A stretch of DNA of 64,000 nt, from the NCBI RefSeq assembly GCF_031585635.1, contig NZ_CP134195.1, positions 1,178,001 to 1,242,000 of the forward strand, in the 5' to 3' direction. Source of the DNA: Paraburkholderia sp. FT54. Lineage in GTDB: Bacteria; Pseudomonadota; Gammaproteobacteria; Burkholderiales; Burkholderiaceae. A program made the position numbers and the translations under genes. The stretch's first letter is position 1. The number at the start of each line of letters is the position of its first letter. The notes beneath the pieces are model-generated. The model worked only from the letters and a program-made list of their open reading frames with translations, was not told the origin of the DNA and did no database searches. Shown here in pieces: positions 1 to 8,312 of the stretch.

Positions 1-1131
1 GCAGCACACTCCGTGCCCGCCAGCCCGGGCAAACGGCTCGTGGTCGACATCGGCGGCGGCTCGACGGAATTCATCATCGGTTCGCATTACACGCCAATCA
101 AGATGGAGAGCCTGTATATCGGCTGCGTGAGCCATAGCCGGGCGTTTTTCCCAGCCGGCAACGTCGACGACTACACCATGCGCCAGGCTGAACTCGCCGC
201 GCGCCGCGAAATCCAGATCATTTCCGCCGAGTACAAGAAAACCGGCTGGGAGCAGGCGATCGGCTCATCGGGCACCGCGCGTGCGCTGGCCGAACTGGTC
301 GAGGCGAACGGCTTCAACGACGCGGGCGTCACGCACGGCATCTCGCGCGGTGGGCTCGAACGGCTCAAGCGCGTGCTGATCAAGGCGGAGAACGTCAATC
401 GGCTGAAGCTCGTCGCGTTGAAGAGCGATCGCATTCCAGTGCTGGCCGGCGGTCTGTCGATCATGATCGCGGTGTTCGACGAACTGGGCGTCGATTACGT
501 CGATACCACGGACGGCGCGCTGCGCCTCGGCGTGCTGTATGACCTGCTGGGCCGTTCGCAGCACGAGGACATGCGCACGGTGACGGCGGAAGGCTTCATG
601 CGCCGCTATGGCGTGGATCGCGCGCAGGCGGGGCGCATCGGCGAACTCGCGGTGCGCTTCTACGACCAGTTCGCAGAACCCGACGAAGAACGCCGCGTGG
701 AAAACCGCATGTTCCTCGGCTGGGCGGCGGCGCTGCATGAAATCGGTCTGTCGATCTCGCACAGCGCTTATCACAAGCATTCGGCCTACATCGCGAGCAA
801 CGCGGACATGCCGGGCTTTTCGCGCACCGACCAGGCACGGCTCGCCGCGCTCGTGCTCGGTCACGCGGGCAAACTCGGCAAGCTGTCGCAAACGCGCGAA
901 GTGGAGTGGCCGCTGTTGTTCTGTCTGCGACTCGCCGCGCTGTTGTGCCGTCGGCGTGCGGACGTCGGCTTGCCGGGCATTGCGGTGACGCAGGTCAATG
1001 GCGGTTACGAGGTGCGCTTGCCGAACGAGTGGGTGGCCAACAATCCGCTGACCGACTACAGCCTGATTCAGGAGGCCGCGGAGTGGGAGAAGGTCGGCAT
1101 CCCGTATCGTGTGGTCTATACGGACGATTGA
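1..1131 (+). CDS. ppx: Exopolyphosphatase (Ppx/GppA family), 5' end outside window
   Basis: Hydrolyses terminal phosphates of polyphosphate or pppGpp in the cytoplasm. The reading frame is open from base 1, so the N-terminal part (roughly the first 120 residues of a protein usually near 500) lies upstream of the window. Near the visible start is the phosphate-binding motif DIGGGSTE of the actin-like ATPase fold, and further on GSSGTARAL, both typical of the family. The C-terminal half carries the HD-like helical domain (ALHEIGLSISH, then YHKHSAYI). A GTG at 13 is in frame but sits inside the conserved domain, so it is not the start. A strong hairpin terminator follows the stop codon. Confidence 0.93.
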   Translation, partial: AAHSVPASPGKRLVVDIGGGSTEFIIGSHYTPIKMESLYIGCVSHSRAFFPAGNVDDYTMRQAELAARREIQIISAEYKKTGWEQAIGSSGTARALAELVEANGFNDAGVTHGISRGGLERLKRVLIKAENVNRLKLVALKSDRIPVLAGGLSIMIAVFDELGVDYVDTTDGALRLGVLYDLLGRSQHEDMRTVTAEGFMRRYGVDRAQAGRIGELAVRFYDQFAEPDEERRVENRMFLGWAAALHEIGLSISHSAYHKHSAYIASNADMPGFSRTDQARLAALVLGHAGKLGKLSQTREVEWPLLFCLRLAALLCRRRADVGLPGIAVTQVNGGYEVRLPNEWVANNPLTDYSLIQEAAEWEKVGIPYRVVYTDD

Positions 1132-1156
1132 AGCGTGCGCTTGGCGCAGGAATGAG

Positions 1157-1184
1157 AAAGCCCGGCATGTTGCCGGGCTTTTTT
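1157..1184. terminator. Bidirectional rho-independent terminator between ppx and olsB
   Basis: Stem AAAGCCCGGCA with complementary TGCCGGGCTTT followed by a T tract. It lies just after the ppx stop codon and also downstream of the convergent acyltransferase gene, so it can serve both strands. Confidence 0.85.
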
Positions 1185-1244
1185 GTGACCGTTTGTTTTT
1201 GCTTCGCCGACGCGCATCACAGCGCGTCACGCGAGCGAAGCCGT

Positions 1245-2057
1245 TCAGCGCGGCAACGCATCGCCGAGGAAGTGGCGAGCGTAGCGAGCATTGATATCGG
1301 ACAAGCGGAACAGCGTCAGAAAGTCCGCGGTATTGAAGTCGGGATCCCACGCCGGCGCGCCGCAAATTTTCGCGCCGAGACGCAGATAACCTTTCACCAG
1401 CGGCGGCGGTGCCACCTCGGCGCCCGTTTGCAATTCATCGACCGGCAGCGGCGTGTGCGCAAACGCGCGATATTCCGGCGCGGTCAGCGCGTTGTCGCGC
1501 AGCGAGCAATACAGATTCGCCGCGTAGTGGCCGCCGTCGACCATCGCGACGCTCGCGCAGCCGAGCATCGTCTCGTAGCCGTTGTGCTTCATGTAGGCGG
1601 CCAGGCCCGCCCACAGCGACATGATCACCGAGCCGCTGCGATAGTCGGGATGCACGCACGAGCGGCCCACTTCGACCATCTTGGCGCGCAGGTGCGTCAG
1701 ACGCGACACGTCGAATTCGCTTTCCGCATACAGGCGGCCGATACGCGCGGCCTGATGCGGCGGCAACGCGCGATACGTGCCGACCACTTTCAACGTGTCG
1801 AGATCGCGCACCAGCAGGTGATCGCAGTAGGCATCGAACGAATCGACGTCGAGACCCGCGGGGCCCGTCAGACGCGCGCCCATTTCGTCGGCGAACACGC
1901 GGTAGCGCAGACGCTGGGCTTCGCGCAGTTCCTCGTCGGTGCGCGCCCACGTGACCTGCAGGCGATGCTGGGCGGTGACCGTTTCCTCGGCGCGCGGCAG
2001 ACGGCGCGACTCGAAGATCGAAGCGAGGGGCAGGGTAGGCGTCGGCAGTTCTCGCAT
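1245..2057 (-). CDS. olsB: GNAT-fold N-acyltransferase, probable ornithine N-alpha-acyltransferase OlsB
   Basis: A 270-residue protein of the acyl-ACP-dependent GNAT family (Acetyltransf_5 type), which includes OlsB, the enzyme that makes lyso-ornithine lipid. Supporting sequence: the LRYRVFADEMGA segment that aligns acyl-homoserine-lactone-synthase-like enzymes with OlsB, VGRSCVHPDYRSG, and the terminal region AWDPDFNTADFLTL. The start was placed at the ATG at 2057, which has an AGGACC element upstream; an in-frame extension to 2138 lacks a good ribosome site. No olsA is adjacent, which is common when olsB is solitary. The alternative is a related GNAT acyltransferase of other substrate range. 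Confidence 0.7.
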   Translation of the reverse strand: MRELPTPTLPLASIFESRRLPRAEETVTAQHRLQVTWARTDEELREAQRLRYRVFADEMGARLTGPAGLDVDSFDAYCDHLLVRDLDTLKVVGTYRALPPHQAARIGRLYAESEFDVSRLTHLRAKMVEVGRSCVHPDYRSGSVIMSLWAGLAAYMKHNGYETMLGCASVAMVDGGHYAANLYCSLRDNALTAPEYRAFAHTPLPVDELQTGAEVAPPPLVKGYLRLGAKICGAPAWDPDFNTADFLTLFRLSDINARYARHFLGDALPR

Positions 2058-2391
2058 GGGGGGTCCTGGTCGAAAAAAGGGAGATTTCTTTTTTCGCCAA
2101 TGTAGTAATGGCTGGTGACGCTCGCATGGCAAAGCCATGACGATTGGATGACTGCCCGTAAGCTGCGTGCGCGCGGCTTGTAATGTCGCGAGTAAGGCGG
2201 GCGACTGTTGTTTCCGCGCGAAAGATGGGGAAATTGAGGCCTGTGCGGGAGCGATGCGAAAGCCGGGACGGTGCGATCCCGGCGCTGTGGGTGAAGCGTG
2301 TGATGGATGCGAGCGGTCGGCGGCGTTTGGGCGCCGCGTGAGTTTTATTGGGAGCAGGCTCGGTTCAAGCGAGTCCGAGTCCGAATCCGGA
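2058..2391. other. Intergenic region between olsB and sixA
   Basis: About 330 bases upstream of olsB and downstream of sixA, both read on the minus strand. It contains an inverted repeat, GCCGGGA at 2262-2268 with TCCCGGC at 2277-2283; read on the minus strand it is followed by TTTCGC, so it could be a weak terminator for sixA. A short degenerate direct repeat (gagtccgagtccgaatccg) lies just beyond the sixA stop. No convincing gene is visible. Confidence 0.4.
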
Positions 2392-2850
2392 TCAGACCAG
2401 ATCAGGACTCATGGCGGCGCGCAGCACCGCCTGGTCGTCGCCGTCGCGCTCACGGCTTGCGATCCACCATACGCCGGCTTTCTTCAGCGGCCAGCTTGCG
2501 TCGCTACTGCCGAGCAGACGCGCGGCGACGTGGCCGAGCGTCGGTTGATGGCCGACTATCACCACTGTCTGCGCGATGCCTTTGGGCCAGCCGGCCGCGT
2601 TGAGCACGTCGTCCGCGCTCGCGTTGGGCGCGAGTTCGCGCACCACGCGATATTGATCGCTCAAGGTCTCGGCGGTCTGGATGGTGCGCACGGCAGGGCT
2701 GGCGAGCACCACGGCGTCGTCGGGCAGCCGGGTGCGCAGCCATTTGGCGACGTTTTGCGCCTGCTTGCGGCCTCGGGTGGTGAGCGCTCGCGCGAGGTCG
2801 GTGGTGGCGATCTCTTCGGCTTCGGCGTGACGCCAGAGAATCAGATCCAT
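2392..2850 (-). CDS. sixA: Phosphohistidine phosphatase SixA (histidine phosphatase superfamily)
   Basis: A 152-residue histidine phosphatase. The catalytic RHAE motif is at residues 7-10 (His8 would be phosphorylated), Arg55 sits in SPAVRTIQTA, and the second catalytic His is His101 in GHQPTLGH. The short length without inserted domains matches SixA, which removes phosphate from histidine-phosphotransfer domains in two-component or phosphotransferase systems. The gene stands alone on the minus strand with an AGGAGA-like ribosome site just upstream, so the physiological partner cannot be inferred from context. Confidence 0.85.
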   Translation of the reverse strand: MDLILWRHAEAEEIATTDLARALTTRGRKQAQNVAKWLRTRLPDDAVVLASPAVRTIQTAETLSDQYRVVRELAPNASADDVLNAAGWPKGIAQTVVIVGHQPTLGHVAARLLGSSDASWPLKKAGVWWIASRERDGDDQAVLRAAMSPDLV

Positions 2851-3021
2851 GGGTGTCTCCTTGACTCTGGTTGCGGCGCTTGAGTCTGATCAGGCATGCG
2901 TCGGGTTTCAATCACTGTCGCATGCGGGGCCGTGAGGCCGCAAGGCGATGATTCGTGCGGACCCGCTCGGGGGGCCATACAAGCGCGCCGCTGTATCGCT
3001 CCGCGATAGCGCAAGCGCGGC

Positions 3022-3063
3022 CCCAAAAGCAAAAACCCGCGAAGCCGGAGGCTACGCGGGTTT
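3022..3063 (-). terminator. Terminator downstream of tRNA-Pro
   Basis: Inverted repeat AAACCCGCG ... CGCGGGTTT (3033-3063) with an inner AGCC/GGCT pairing. On the minus strand it is followed by TTTGCTTTT, giving a standard intrinsic terminator 15-20 bases after the tRNA gene. Confidence 0.8.
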
Positions 3064-3077
3064 CGTGCTGCTTTTCG

Positions 3078-3154
3078 TGGTCGGAGCGATAGGATTCGAA
3101 CCTACGACCCTCTGATCCCAAATCAGATGCGCTACCAGGCTGCGCTACGCTCCG
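3078..3154 (-). tRNA. tRNA-Pro (anticodon TGG)
   Basis: A 77-base gene with encoded CCA. The acceptor stem is CGGAGCG paired with CGCTCCG, followed by discriminator A. The anticodon stem CTGAT/ATCAG holds a TTTGGGA loop, giving anticodon TGG (proline). The T arm contains GGTTCGAATCC. All four arms pair without mismatches of note. Confidence 0.97.
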
Positions 3155-3248
3155 ACGAATCCGAGATTCTACGTGGCATTGGGTGCCAGAGTCAATCACG
3201 AATTGCGTCGGTGCGAAACGGAGGCTCAAATGCGCGGTTCGGCCGCGT

Positions 3249-3407
3249 TTATATGCGTCCCATCAGCAGCAAGACGATCACGATGATCAGCACGACGCCC
3301 ACAAGGCCGGTCGGGCGATAACCCCAGCCGCTGCTGTACGGCCAACTCGGCAACGCGCCGATCAGCAGAAGAATGAGCACGATAAGCAGGATGGTTCCGA
3401 TGGTCAT
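3249..3407 (-). CDS. DUF3309-like small hydrophobic protein
   Basis: A 52-residue protein starting MTIGTILLIVLILLL with two very hydrophobic segments (about residues 3-19 and 33-49). They flank a central polar stretch rich in Trp, Tyr, Ser and Gly (LPSWPYSSGWGYRPTG). This architecture matches the DUF3309 family of tiny inner-membrane proteins common in proteobacteria. A strong ribosome site AGGGAGA lies 6 bases before the ATG. Function is unknown for the family. It is monocistronic. Confidence 0.75.
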   Translation of the reverse strand: MTIGTILLIVLILLLIGALPSWPYSSGWGYRPTGLVGVVLIIVIVLLLMGRI

Positions 3408-3820
3408 TCGAGTTCTCCCTGTCTGGCCTGAGCCAATTGGTCTGGTGGGTTCGGCGCATTGACGCCGGGACGCTCGACGCGCAAGCTGCGCGCTCCTTGC
3501 AGGCTTACACGGAGCAAGGCATGTGCCTGAACGGAAAGTGAAGGAGCGCAGGGAGGGCTGGCGGCTGAGCGCGTCAGCCGTGGCGAGGCAATGCGTCGAA
3601 GGGGAAATGGCAGTCAGGAAAGACTTGCGCGGCGACGCTGGGTGCGAAGACGGCCGTCACCACGCAAGTAGTCAATGGGCGAGCGCGGCGTTTGTCTGCT
3701 GTGCGCGGGCAAGATCGAAAATCCACGCGCCGCAAGTCAGGTCGCTGTCTGCGTCATCGCCGGGCGGCACCGTTCAATGATTCAAAATGCGCGAGGCTCG
3801 CCCGGCAGCCCGACATCCGT
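3408..3820. other. Intergenic region, no gene recognised
   Basis: About 410 bases between two small minus-strand membrane-protein genes. Several short open frames exist on both strands, but none combines a ribosome site with recognisable protein features. The right part should carry the terminator of the 57-residue protein, but no strong hairpin with a T tract is visible. Confidence 0.4.
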
Positions 3821-3994
3821 TCAGTGCCGGCGACGCATCCAGTGCGGCATGTGCTGATGGGTCAGCCAGTGGTGCACCATGCCTTCGCCGTCGTGTTCGC
3901 GCCGATAGGTCCTCGATTCATAAACCGACAACACGAGGAGCACGAGCAGACCTATTGCGAGTCCGATCAGACCCGCGATCGTTTCAGCGTCCAT
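3821..3994 (-). CDS. Small single-pass membrane protein, 57 residues
   Basis: A short gene starting MDAETIAGLIGLAIGLLVLL, with one transmembrane helix (about residues 6-24). The cytosolic-type tail is rich in His, Arg and Met and ends HMPHWMRRRH. The ATG is preceded by an AGGAG ribosome site at good spacing, which is the main reason to believe the gene. I do not recognise the family. The His/Met-rich tail might bind a metal, but that is a guess from composition only. Confidence 0.6.
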   Translation of the reverse strand: MDAETIAGLIGLAIGLLVLLVLSVYESRTYRREHDGEGMVHHWLTHQHMPHWMRRRH

Positions 3995-4174
3995 GGCAGT
4001 CTCCTATGACATGCGGCTGTGACTTCATAGTAGGTCACGCGCAACGAAATGGGAGGGGCATGCCGCTTGTCGTGGCGCCGTGGAATGCGCTTTACGGGTA
4101 GACTCTCGGCGCTCGCGCTTGCCGGCCACCGCCGGACAATCGCTCTTTCATTCTGCCTCGGGAGACTCCTGTTT

Positions 4175-4342
4175 ATGATCCGCATTCCGATGCTTGCGTT
4201 GCTGCTGATTGCCGGCGTTGCCGGTTGTGCGACTGGTCCATCAGGCCATCACGGCAGCCCGCCGCAAGATCCCGCCGACTATCACGGCGTGCCCACCGAC
4301 AGCCGTCCACCGGCGATGGTGCCCGCGCCGGTCACGCCTTGA
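4175..4342 (+). CDS. Small lipoprotein, 55 residues
   Basis: Starts MIRIPMLALLLIAGVAGCATG: a basic residue, a hydrophobic core and the lipobox VAGC with Cys at residue 18. It would be a lipid-anchored envelope protein. The mature part is short, proline-, histidine- and glycine-rich and without a known domain. A GGGAGA ribosome site precedes the chosen ATG. A longer in-frame extension to 4049 has no signal-peptide logic and was rejected. Function unknown. Confidence 0.65.
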   Translation: MIRIPMLALLLIAGVAGCATGPSGHHGSPPQDPADYHGVPTDSRPPAMVPAPVTP

Positions 4343-4669
4343 GCGTCGGCTGACAATCGATTCGGCAACGGGGACGAATAGCGGAAGCGAAGCGCCGGCG
4401 CGGGCACACCGGCGCTTCTGACCCGCGCAGACTTTTAGTGCGGAGAGTGCGGGCTGAACTCATTCTAGGGCTCACGTTGCACGCAACTTGTGTGCGCTTG
4501 TTTCAAAGCGTAACCGGGTGCCGCGATGCGAAATGGGCGCGCGGTGGTTCGTGCTCACATTGCCGGGGACGGGCGGCGAACTGGTTACATCGGCGCGAAG
4601 AGAGGGTGGGTGCGAGAGGTGCGCGCAGCGAGACACGTAGCGCACGCCCATGGCGAAATGAACGGCCGC
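4343..4669. other. Intergenic region downstream of two convergent genes
   Basis: Holds an inverted repeat AAGCGCCGG (4390-4398) with CCGGCGCTT (4409-4417). It could end the small lipoprotein transcript but has no T tract. The remainder, up to the MATE gene stop, shows no supportable gene. Confidence 0.4.
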
Positions 4670-6037
4670 CTAGCCTGCCGCGCCCGCCATGCCGCGCACG
4701 ACGCCCGGCACATAGCGCGCCAGCGTGAGACCACGCAAAGCCATGAAGAGCAGCATCGCGGCCCACAAGCCGTGATTGCCATACAGCGCCAGCAAGGACC
4801 ACGACGCGGCCACGAACAGCGCGAACGACACCACCATCGACATCATGAGTTCCCGCGTGCGGGTGGCGCCGATGAAGACGCCATCAAGCAGAAAGCCCCA
4901 CACGGAAACCACCGGCGAGAGTGCGGCCCACGGCAGATACAGTTCAGCGGTGGCGCGCACGGCGGCCTGATTGGTCAGGCGTTCGACGATCCACGAACCC
5001 GCACCCCAATACACCAGCGAGAAGCCCAGCGCGCCGAGCGTGGACCACAACGCCGTCACTTTGATCGCCTGCGTGAACGCGTGCCGGTCGCGCGCGCCGA
5101 TCGCCGCGCCGACCAGCGCTTCGGCGGCGTGCGCGAAGCCGTCGAGTCCGTAGGCCATGAAGGTCTGAAAATTGAGCAGCAGCGCGTTGGCGGCGAGCGT
5201 GGCGTCGCCTTGTTTCGCGCCCAGATGCGCAAACCAGCCGAACGACGAGAGCAGGCACAAGGTGCGCACGAAGATGTCTCGATTGAGCACGACGAGCCGC
5301 TTCAGCGCCGCCGCGTCGAACAAAGCCGTGCGGTTCAGCGCGGGCAGGCCGCGCGGTCTTCCCTGCCATAGCAAGAAGGCGCCGAGCACGAAGCCGAGCG
5401 CATCGGCAGTGGCCGTCGCCGCGCCGATACCGGCCACGCCCCAATCGAATCCGTACACATACAGCAGCACGGCCACGATGTTCACGCTGTTGATGAAGAC
5501 CTGCGAGAGCAGCGCCAGCCGCACCTGCTGCGTGCCGAGCAGCCAGCCGAGCACGACGTAATTGCCCAAGGCGAGTGGGGCGGCCCAGATGCGTGCGTGA
5601 CAGTAGAGCAGCGCGTTGCGTTGCACCGCGTCGCTGCCGCCGATCACGCGCAGTGCGTAGTCGATCAGCGGCATTTGCAGGGCCAGCACCACGGCGCCGA
5701 TCGCGGCCGCCAGCAACAACGCGCGTACGACGTTGTTGCGCAGTTCGGCATGGTCGTTCGCGCCGTGCGATTGCGCGACCAGACCCGTGGTGCCCATGCG
5801 CAGGAAGCCGAAGCCCCAGAACACGAAGTTGAAGAAGAGGCCGCCGAGCGTCACGCCCCCAAGATACGACGCGCCGTTCAGATGGCCGGCGACGGCGGTG
5901 TCGACCGCGCCGAGAATCGGCTGCGTCAGATTGGCGAGGACGATGGGGAATGCCAACGCCAGCACCCGGCGGTGCCAGCGCACGGGGACGGCGGGCGCCG
6001 CTGCCGACGTGTGCGCGTCGTGCGCGGCGTCGCTCAA
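4670..6037 (-). CDS. MATE-family multidrug/Na+ antiporter
   Basis: Inner-membrane efflux protein of about 455 residues with roughly 12 hydrophobic helices. The first helix region reads ALAFPIVLANLTQPILGAVDTAVAGHL, the characteristic MATE opening (P-I-x-x-x-N-L-x-Q-x-x-x-x-x-x-D-T-x-x-x-G). It most resembles the DinF/NorM-like branch. The preferred start is a TTG at 6037 whose last two bases overlap the TGA of the upstream DUF2288 gene, with an AGGAA element just before it, implying translational coupling. An ATG-type extension to 6082 is possible. Substrates cannot be told from sequence. Confidence 0.88.
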   Translation of the reverse strand: MSDAAHDAHTSAAAPAVPVRWHRRVLALAFPIVLANLTQPILGAVDTAVAGHLNGASYLGGVTLGGLFFNFVFWGFGFLRMGTTGLVAQSHGANDHAELRNNVVRALLLAAAIGAVVLALQMPLIDYALRVIGGSDAVQRNALLYCHARIWAAPLALGNYVVLGWLLGTQQVRLALLSQVFINSVNIVAVLLYVYGFDWGVAGIGAATATADALGFVLGAFLLWQGRPRGLPALNRTALFDAAALKRLVVLNRDIFVRTLCLLSSFGWFAHLGAKQGDATLAANALLLNFQTFMAYGLDGFAHAAEALVGAAIGARDRHAFTQAIKVTALWSTLGALGFSLVYWGAGSWIVERLTNQAAVRATAELYLPWAALSPVVSVWGFLLDGVFIGATRTRELMMSMVVSFALFVAASWSLLALYGNHGLWAAMLLFMALRGLTLARYVPGVVRGMAGAAG

Positions 6038-6342
6038 TTGCGTTCCTGCACGCACACCCAGGGCGAGACGACGACCGCCCACAGATCCGGGTCACGCGCG
6101 GCGAAGTCGGCGGCGGTTTCCGCCTGCACGCGCTCGACGAGCCCCGAGGACAGCCATTGCGTGACCTGCGTGGTGTCGTCGCTGGCAATGGCTTCGGCAA
6201 CGCTCACCAGATCGAGGTCGCGCGCGACGCGCAGCAGCATGCCGCGTGCAAAGAAGCGTTCGAGTTCGGGCCAGCCGATTTTGGCGGTTTCGGCGAGCAG
6301 CTTGGCGTACAGCGGGCTATGGGTGGCGTCGTTGGAAGTCAT
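6034..6342 (-). CDS. DUF2288 family protein
   Basis: A 102-residue soluble protein matching the DUF2288 pattern: LYAKLLAETAKIGWPELERFFARG near the start, and a terminal half with ASDDTTQVTQWLSSG and DLWAVVVSPWVCVQER. The family is widespread in proteobacteria and cyanobacteria and has no assigned function. It is the first gene of a two-gene unit with the MATE transporter; the stop codon overlaps the transporter start. Confidence 0.75.
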   Translation of the reverse strand: MTSNDATHSPLYAKLLAETAKIGWPELERFFARGMLLRVARDLDLVSVAEAIASDDTTQVTQWLSSGLVERVQAETAADFAARDPDLWAVVVSPWVCVQERN

Positions 6343-6450
6343 CGTAAGCGGGTTCTGACGGGGCCGTTACTATAAACCATCGGCGCGGGCCGCCTGCGCG
6401 GCGCGCCTTCCGGTAGGCTATGGGTCCTTCGAAATTCATTCTGAACCTTC

Positions 6451-7179
6451 ATGTCACTGGATTCAACGGCGCCGGCTTCGAGCGCGCAAGCTCACCGCGT
6501 GAGCGACACCACGCTCACGCGTGCCCAGATGGAGCGACTGATCGCGGCGAGCCTCGCCGGCAACAAGGCGCCGCTTCATTTCACCGACTGCGATTTCGAA
6601 GGCGCGGACCTGTCGCGACTCGATCTGCGCGGCGCCGAGTTTCATCGCTGCTCGATCGTCGAGACTTCGTTTTTTGGCGCGACGCTCTCGCATACCCGTT
6701 GGGTCCGCTGCCGCGGGCGCGAGGCGGATTTCGCGTCAGCCGATCTGGTCGACGCGGCGTTTCAGTCGAGCGATCTGAACAACACCAGCTGGTGGCGCGC
6801 CAAGCTCGCCTCGGCGTCGTTTCACGGCTGCAAGCTGACCGGCGCCAATTTCGAAGCGTGCACGGCGCTGGGTTTGAGCTTCGTCGAAACGTTGCTGGTC
6901 GGCGCGCACTTGCGCGGCCTGTCGTTTCGCAAAGCCATGCTGCACCAGCTGGATTTCTCCGATGCCGATCTCGCGGGGGTCGATTTCCGTGAAGCGATCT
7001 TCGCTGGCGGCAGCCTGAAGGACGCGCATCTGAAAGGCGCGCGCTTCGACGGCGCGGACCTGCGCGAAGCCGACCTGAGCGGCGTGCGGCTCGTGGACGC
7101 GGCGCTCTTCAAGGGCGCGACGATCTCGCATGCCCAGGCGGCCGTGCTCGTCACCGAACTGGGTTTGCGGGTCATGTGA
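6451..7179 (+). CDS. Pentapeptide-repeat protein
   Basis: A 242-residue protein made of A(D/N)LxX pentapeptides from about residue 42 to the end, for example DFEGADLSRLDLRGAEF, ADFASADLVDAAF, ADLAGVDFREAIF and ADLREADLSGVRL. The family folds as a right-handed quadrilateral beta-helix. Some members (Qnr, MfpA, McbG, AlbG) mimic DNA and protect gyrase; most have no known role. No signal peptide or membrane helix is present, so it should be cytosolic. It is monocistronic. The gyrase link is family knowledge only, not shown here. Confidence 0.85.
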   Translation: MSLDSTAPASSAQAHRVSDTTLTRAQMERLIAASLAGNKAPLHFTDCDFEGADLSRLDLRGAEFHRCSIVETSFFGATLSHTRWVRCRGREADFASADLVDAAFQSSDLNNTSWWRAKLASASFHGCKLTGANFEACTALGLSFVETLLVGAHLRGLSFRKAMLHQLDFSDADLAGVDFREAIFAGGSLKDAHLKGARFDGADLREADLSGVRLVDAALFKGATISHAQAAVLVTELGLRVM

Positions 7180-7848
7180 ACGTCGTTTTCTGACTGGGCG
7201 ATTTTAGCCGTTCGGCCAGCTTGAACGACTGGATGCCGATGTTTATGATTCGATTTGTAGAATCAATAAGCCGGCCGATTATCAGCGGCGCAATTCGTCG
7301 GTGGATTTGAATCTTTTTAATATTTCGCTATTCGCGAATTTCTTGTGAAGAAATCGACTACATTAATAGTGGCGGTCAATAGCGGTTAATAATGCGAAAG
7401 AGTGCGGTGGCGCACTAAAGCTACGCAGTACGTAAAGCGTCCGAATCATGCTGGATGGGTTAGCCAAAATCGGCCAATGGCCTTTCCTCAGGCTTTTCCG
7501 CCCGATTTCAGCCGGCTGCCTGCATTGCGCGGTCCGGCGGGGAATGCATAAGTTTCGAATCGCGGCATTGCCGGCGTTTCACGTCGAAACGGCGGGCGCA
7601 TTCAGCCTGTTTATTTCCGACTTTCTGGTTCACGTAACGCGGAATCCGTGCGCCGCATCACATTACCTGCGAAATTAATATATTGCGCTTGTAAAAGCGG
7701 GTTGTTAGATTTCGTTCTGGCGCATGGTGAACCGGTCCTTTGCCGATATGCGCCGAACCCCCGTTAGCCCGGCCTCGAGCCGGGCTTTTTTTCGCCGCGC
7801 TCACGCCCGGGACATTGCGGATTCACACATGCGGGGGATCATGAGAGC
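7180..7848. other. Long AT-richer intergenic region ending in an orphan terminator
   Basis: Nearly 670 bases with visibly lower GC than the neighbours in the 7200-7400 part. A 76-codon open frame at 7448-7678 has no ribosome site or recognisable motif. Small inverted repeats occur (GATTC/GAATC near 7247-7262, GTGCG/CGCAC near 7402-7415). The region closes with a perfect intrinsic terminator that has no protein gene before it, so a non-coding transcript is possible. Confidence 0.45.
7766..7792 (+). terminator. Intrinsic terminator without an upstream protein gene
   Basis: Stem AGCCCGGC/GCCGGGCT with a short loop and a run of seven T residues on the plus strand. The nearest plus-strand protein gene ends about 590 bases upstream. 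Confidence 0.8.
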
Positions 7849-7956
7849 ATGACCACCTTGATCATATTCCTCGGCATCTGGCCGGTCGCGCTCGGCGTGC
7901 TGATCGCCTTCGCCGCGCGCATCGATCCGCGCTCAGGACGCTGGCGCCGCCGCTAG
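7849..7956 (+). CDS. Putative 35-residue membrane peptide
   Basis: A short open frame, MTTLIIFLGIWPVALGVLIAFAARIDPRSG..., with one hydrophobic helix (residues 3-23) and an Arg-rich C-terminus ending WRRRR-like. A GGGGG stretch lies about 10 bases before the ATG. Helix plus basic tail obeys the positive-inside rule. The family is unknown to me. The evidence is composition and position only. Confidence 0.4.
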   Translation: MTTLIIFLGIWPVALGVLIAFAARIDPRSGRWRRR

Positions 7957-7985
7957 CCCGAGCGACGGCGCGCGTGGCGTCGTCG

Positions 7986-8312
7986 TTATTGCTTGCAGCG
8001 GACCACCATCGACCGGTTCTTCACGTTCGCACCGAAAATACCGCCCACCGTTCCGCCCGAGGTCGCGCCGTTGTCAACGTCTTTCGACACCACGTCGTAG
8101 CCGTAGTTGCCGCAGACTTCACCCGCGCGTTTGTAGCACTCGGCCCAGCTCGAGCTTGCGTCGCTGCCGCTGCAGTTGATCGCAAAGCCGGTATCGCCGT
8201 TCGGTAGGTAGGTCATGGTGGTGGTGCTGGAGCAGCCGCCGAGGCTGCCGAGCGTCAACAGGCCAAGACCGATCGCGGCGGCCGTCGCGACGGACGCAAA
8301 TGCGCTCTTCAT
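7986..8312 (-). CDS. Lipoprotein of unknown function, 108 residues
   Basis: The N-terminus MKSAFASVATAAAIGLGLL ends in lipobox SLGGC (Cys27), predicting a lipid-anchored envelope protein. The mature part contains four more cysteines in the pattern INCSG, AECYKRAGEVCGNYGYDV and VVRCKQ, which probably form disulfides, plus a Gly-rich spacer GGTVGGIFGANVK. It resembles small proteobacterial lipoproteins with a C-x-x-x-AG-x-x-C-x-x-x-GYDV core. Ribosome site AAGGAAT precedes the ATG, and a TATAAA -10-like box lies about 65 bases upstream. Confidence 0.75.
   Translation of the reverse strand: MKSAFASVATAAAIGLGLLTLGSLGGCSSTTTMTYLPNGDTGFAINCSGSDASSSWAECYKRAGEVCGNYGYDVVSKDVDNGATSGGTVGGIFGANVKNRSMVVRCKQ

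Noticed and set aside
7448..7678. 76-codon frame in the long intergenic region
   Set aside because: No ribosome site, no domain, no composition typical of the neighbours; it may simply be by chance open.
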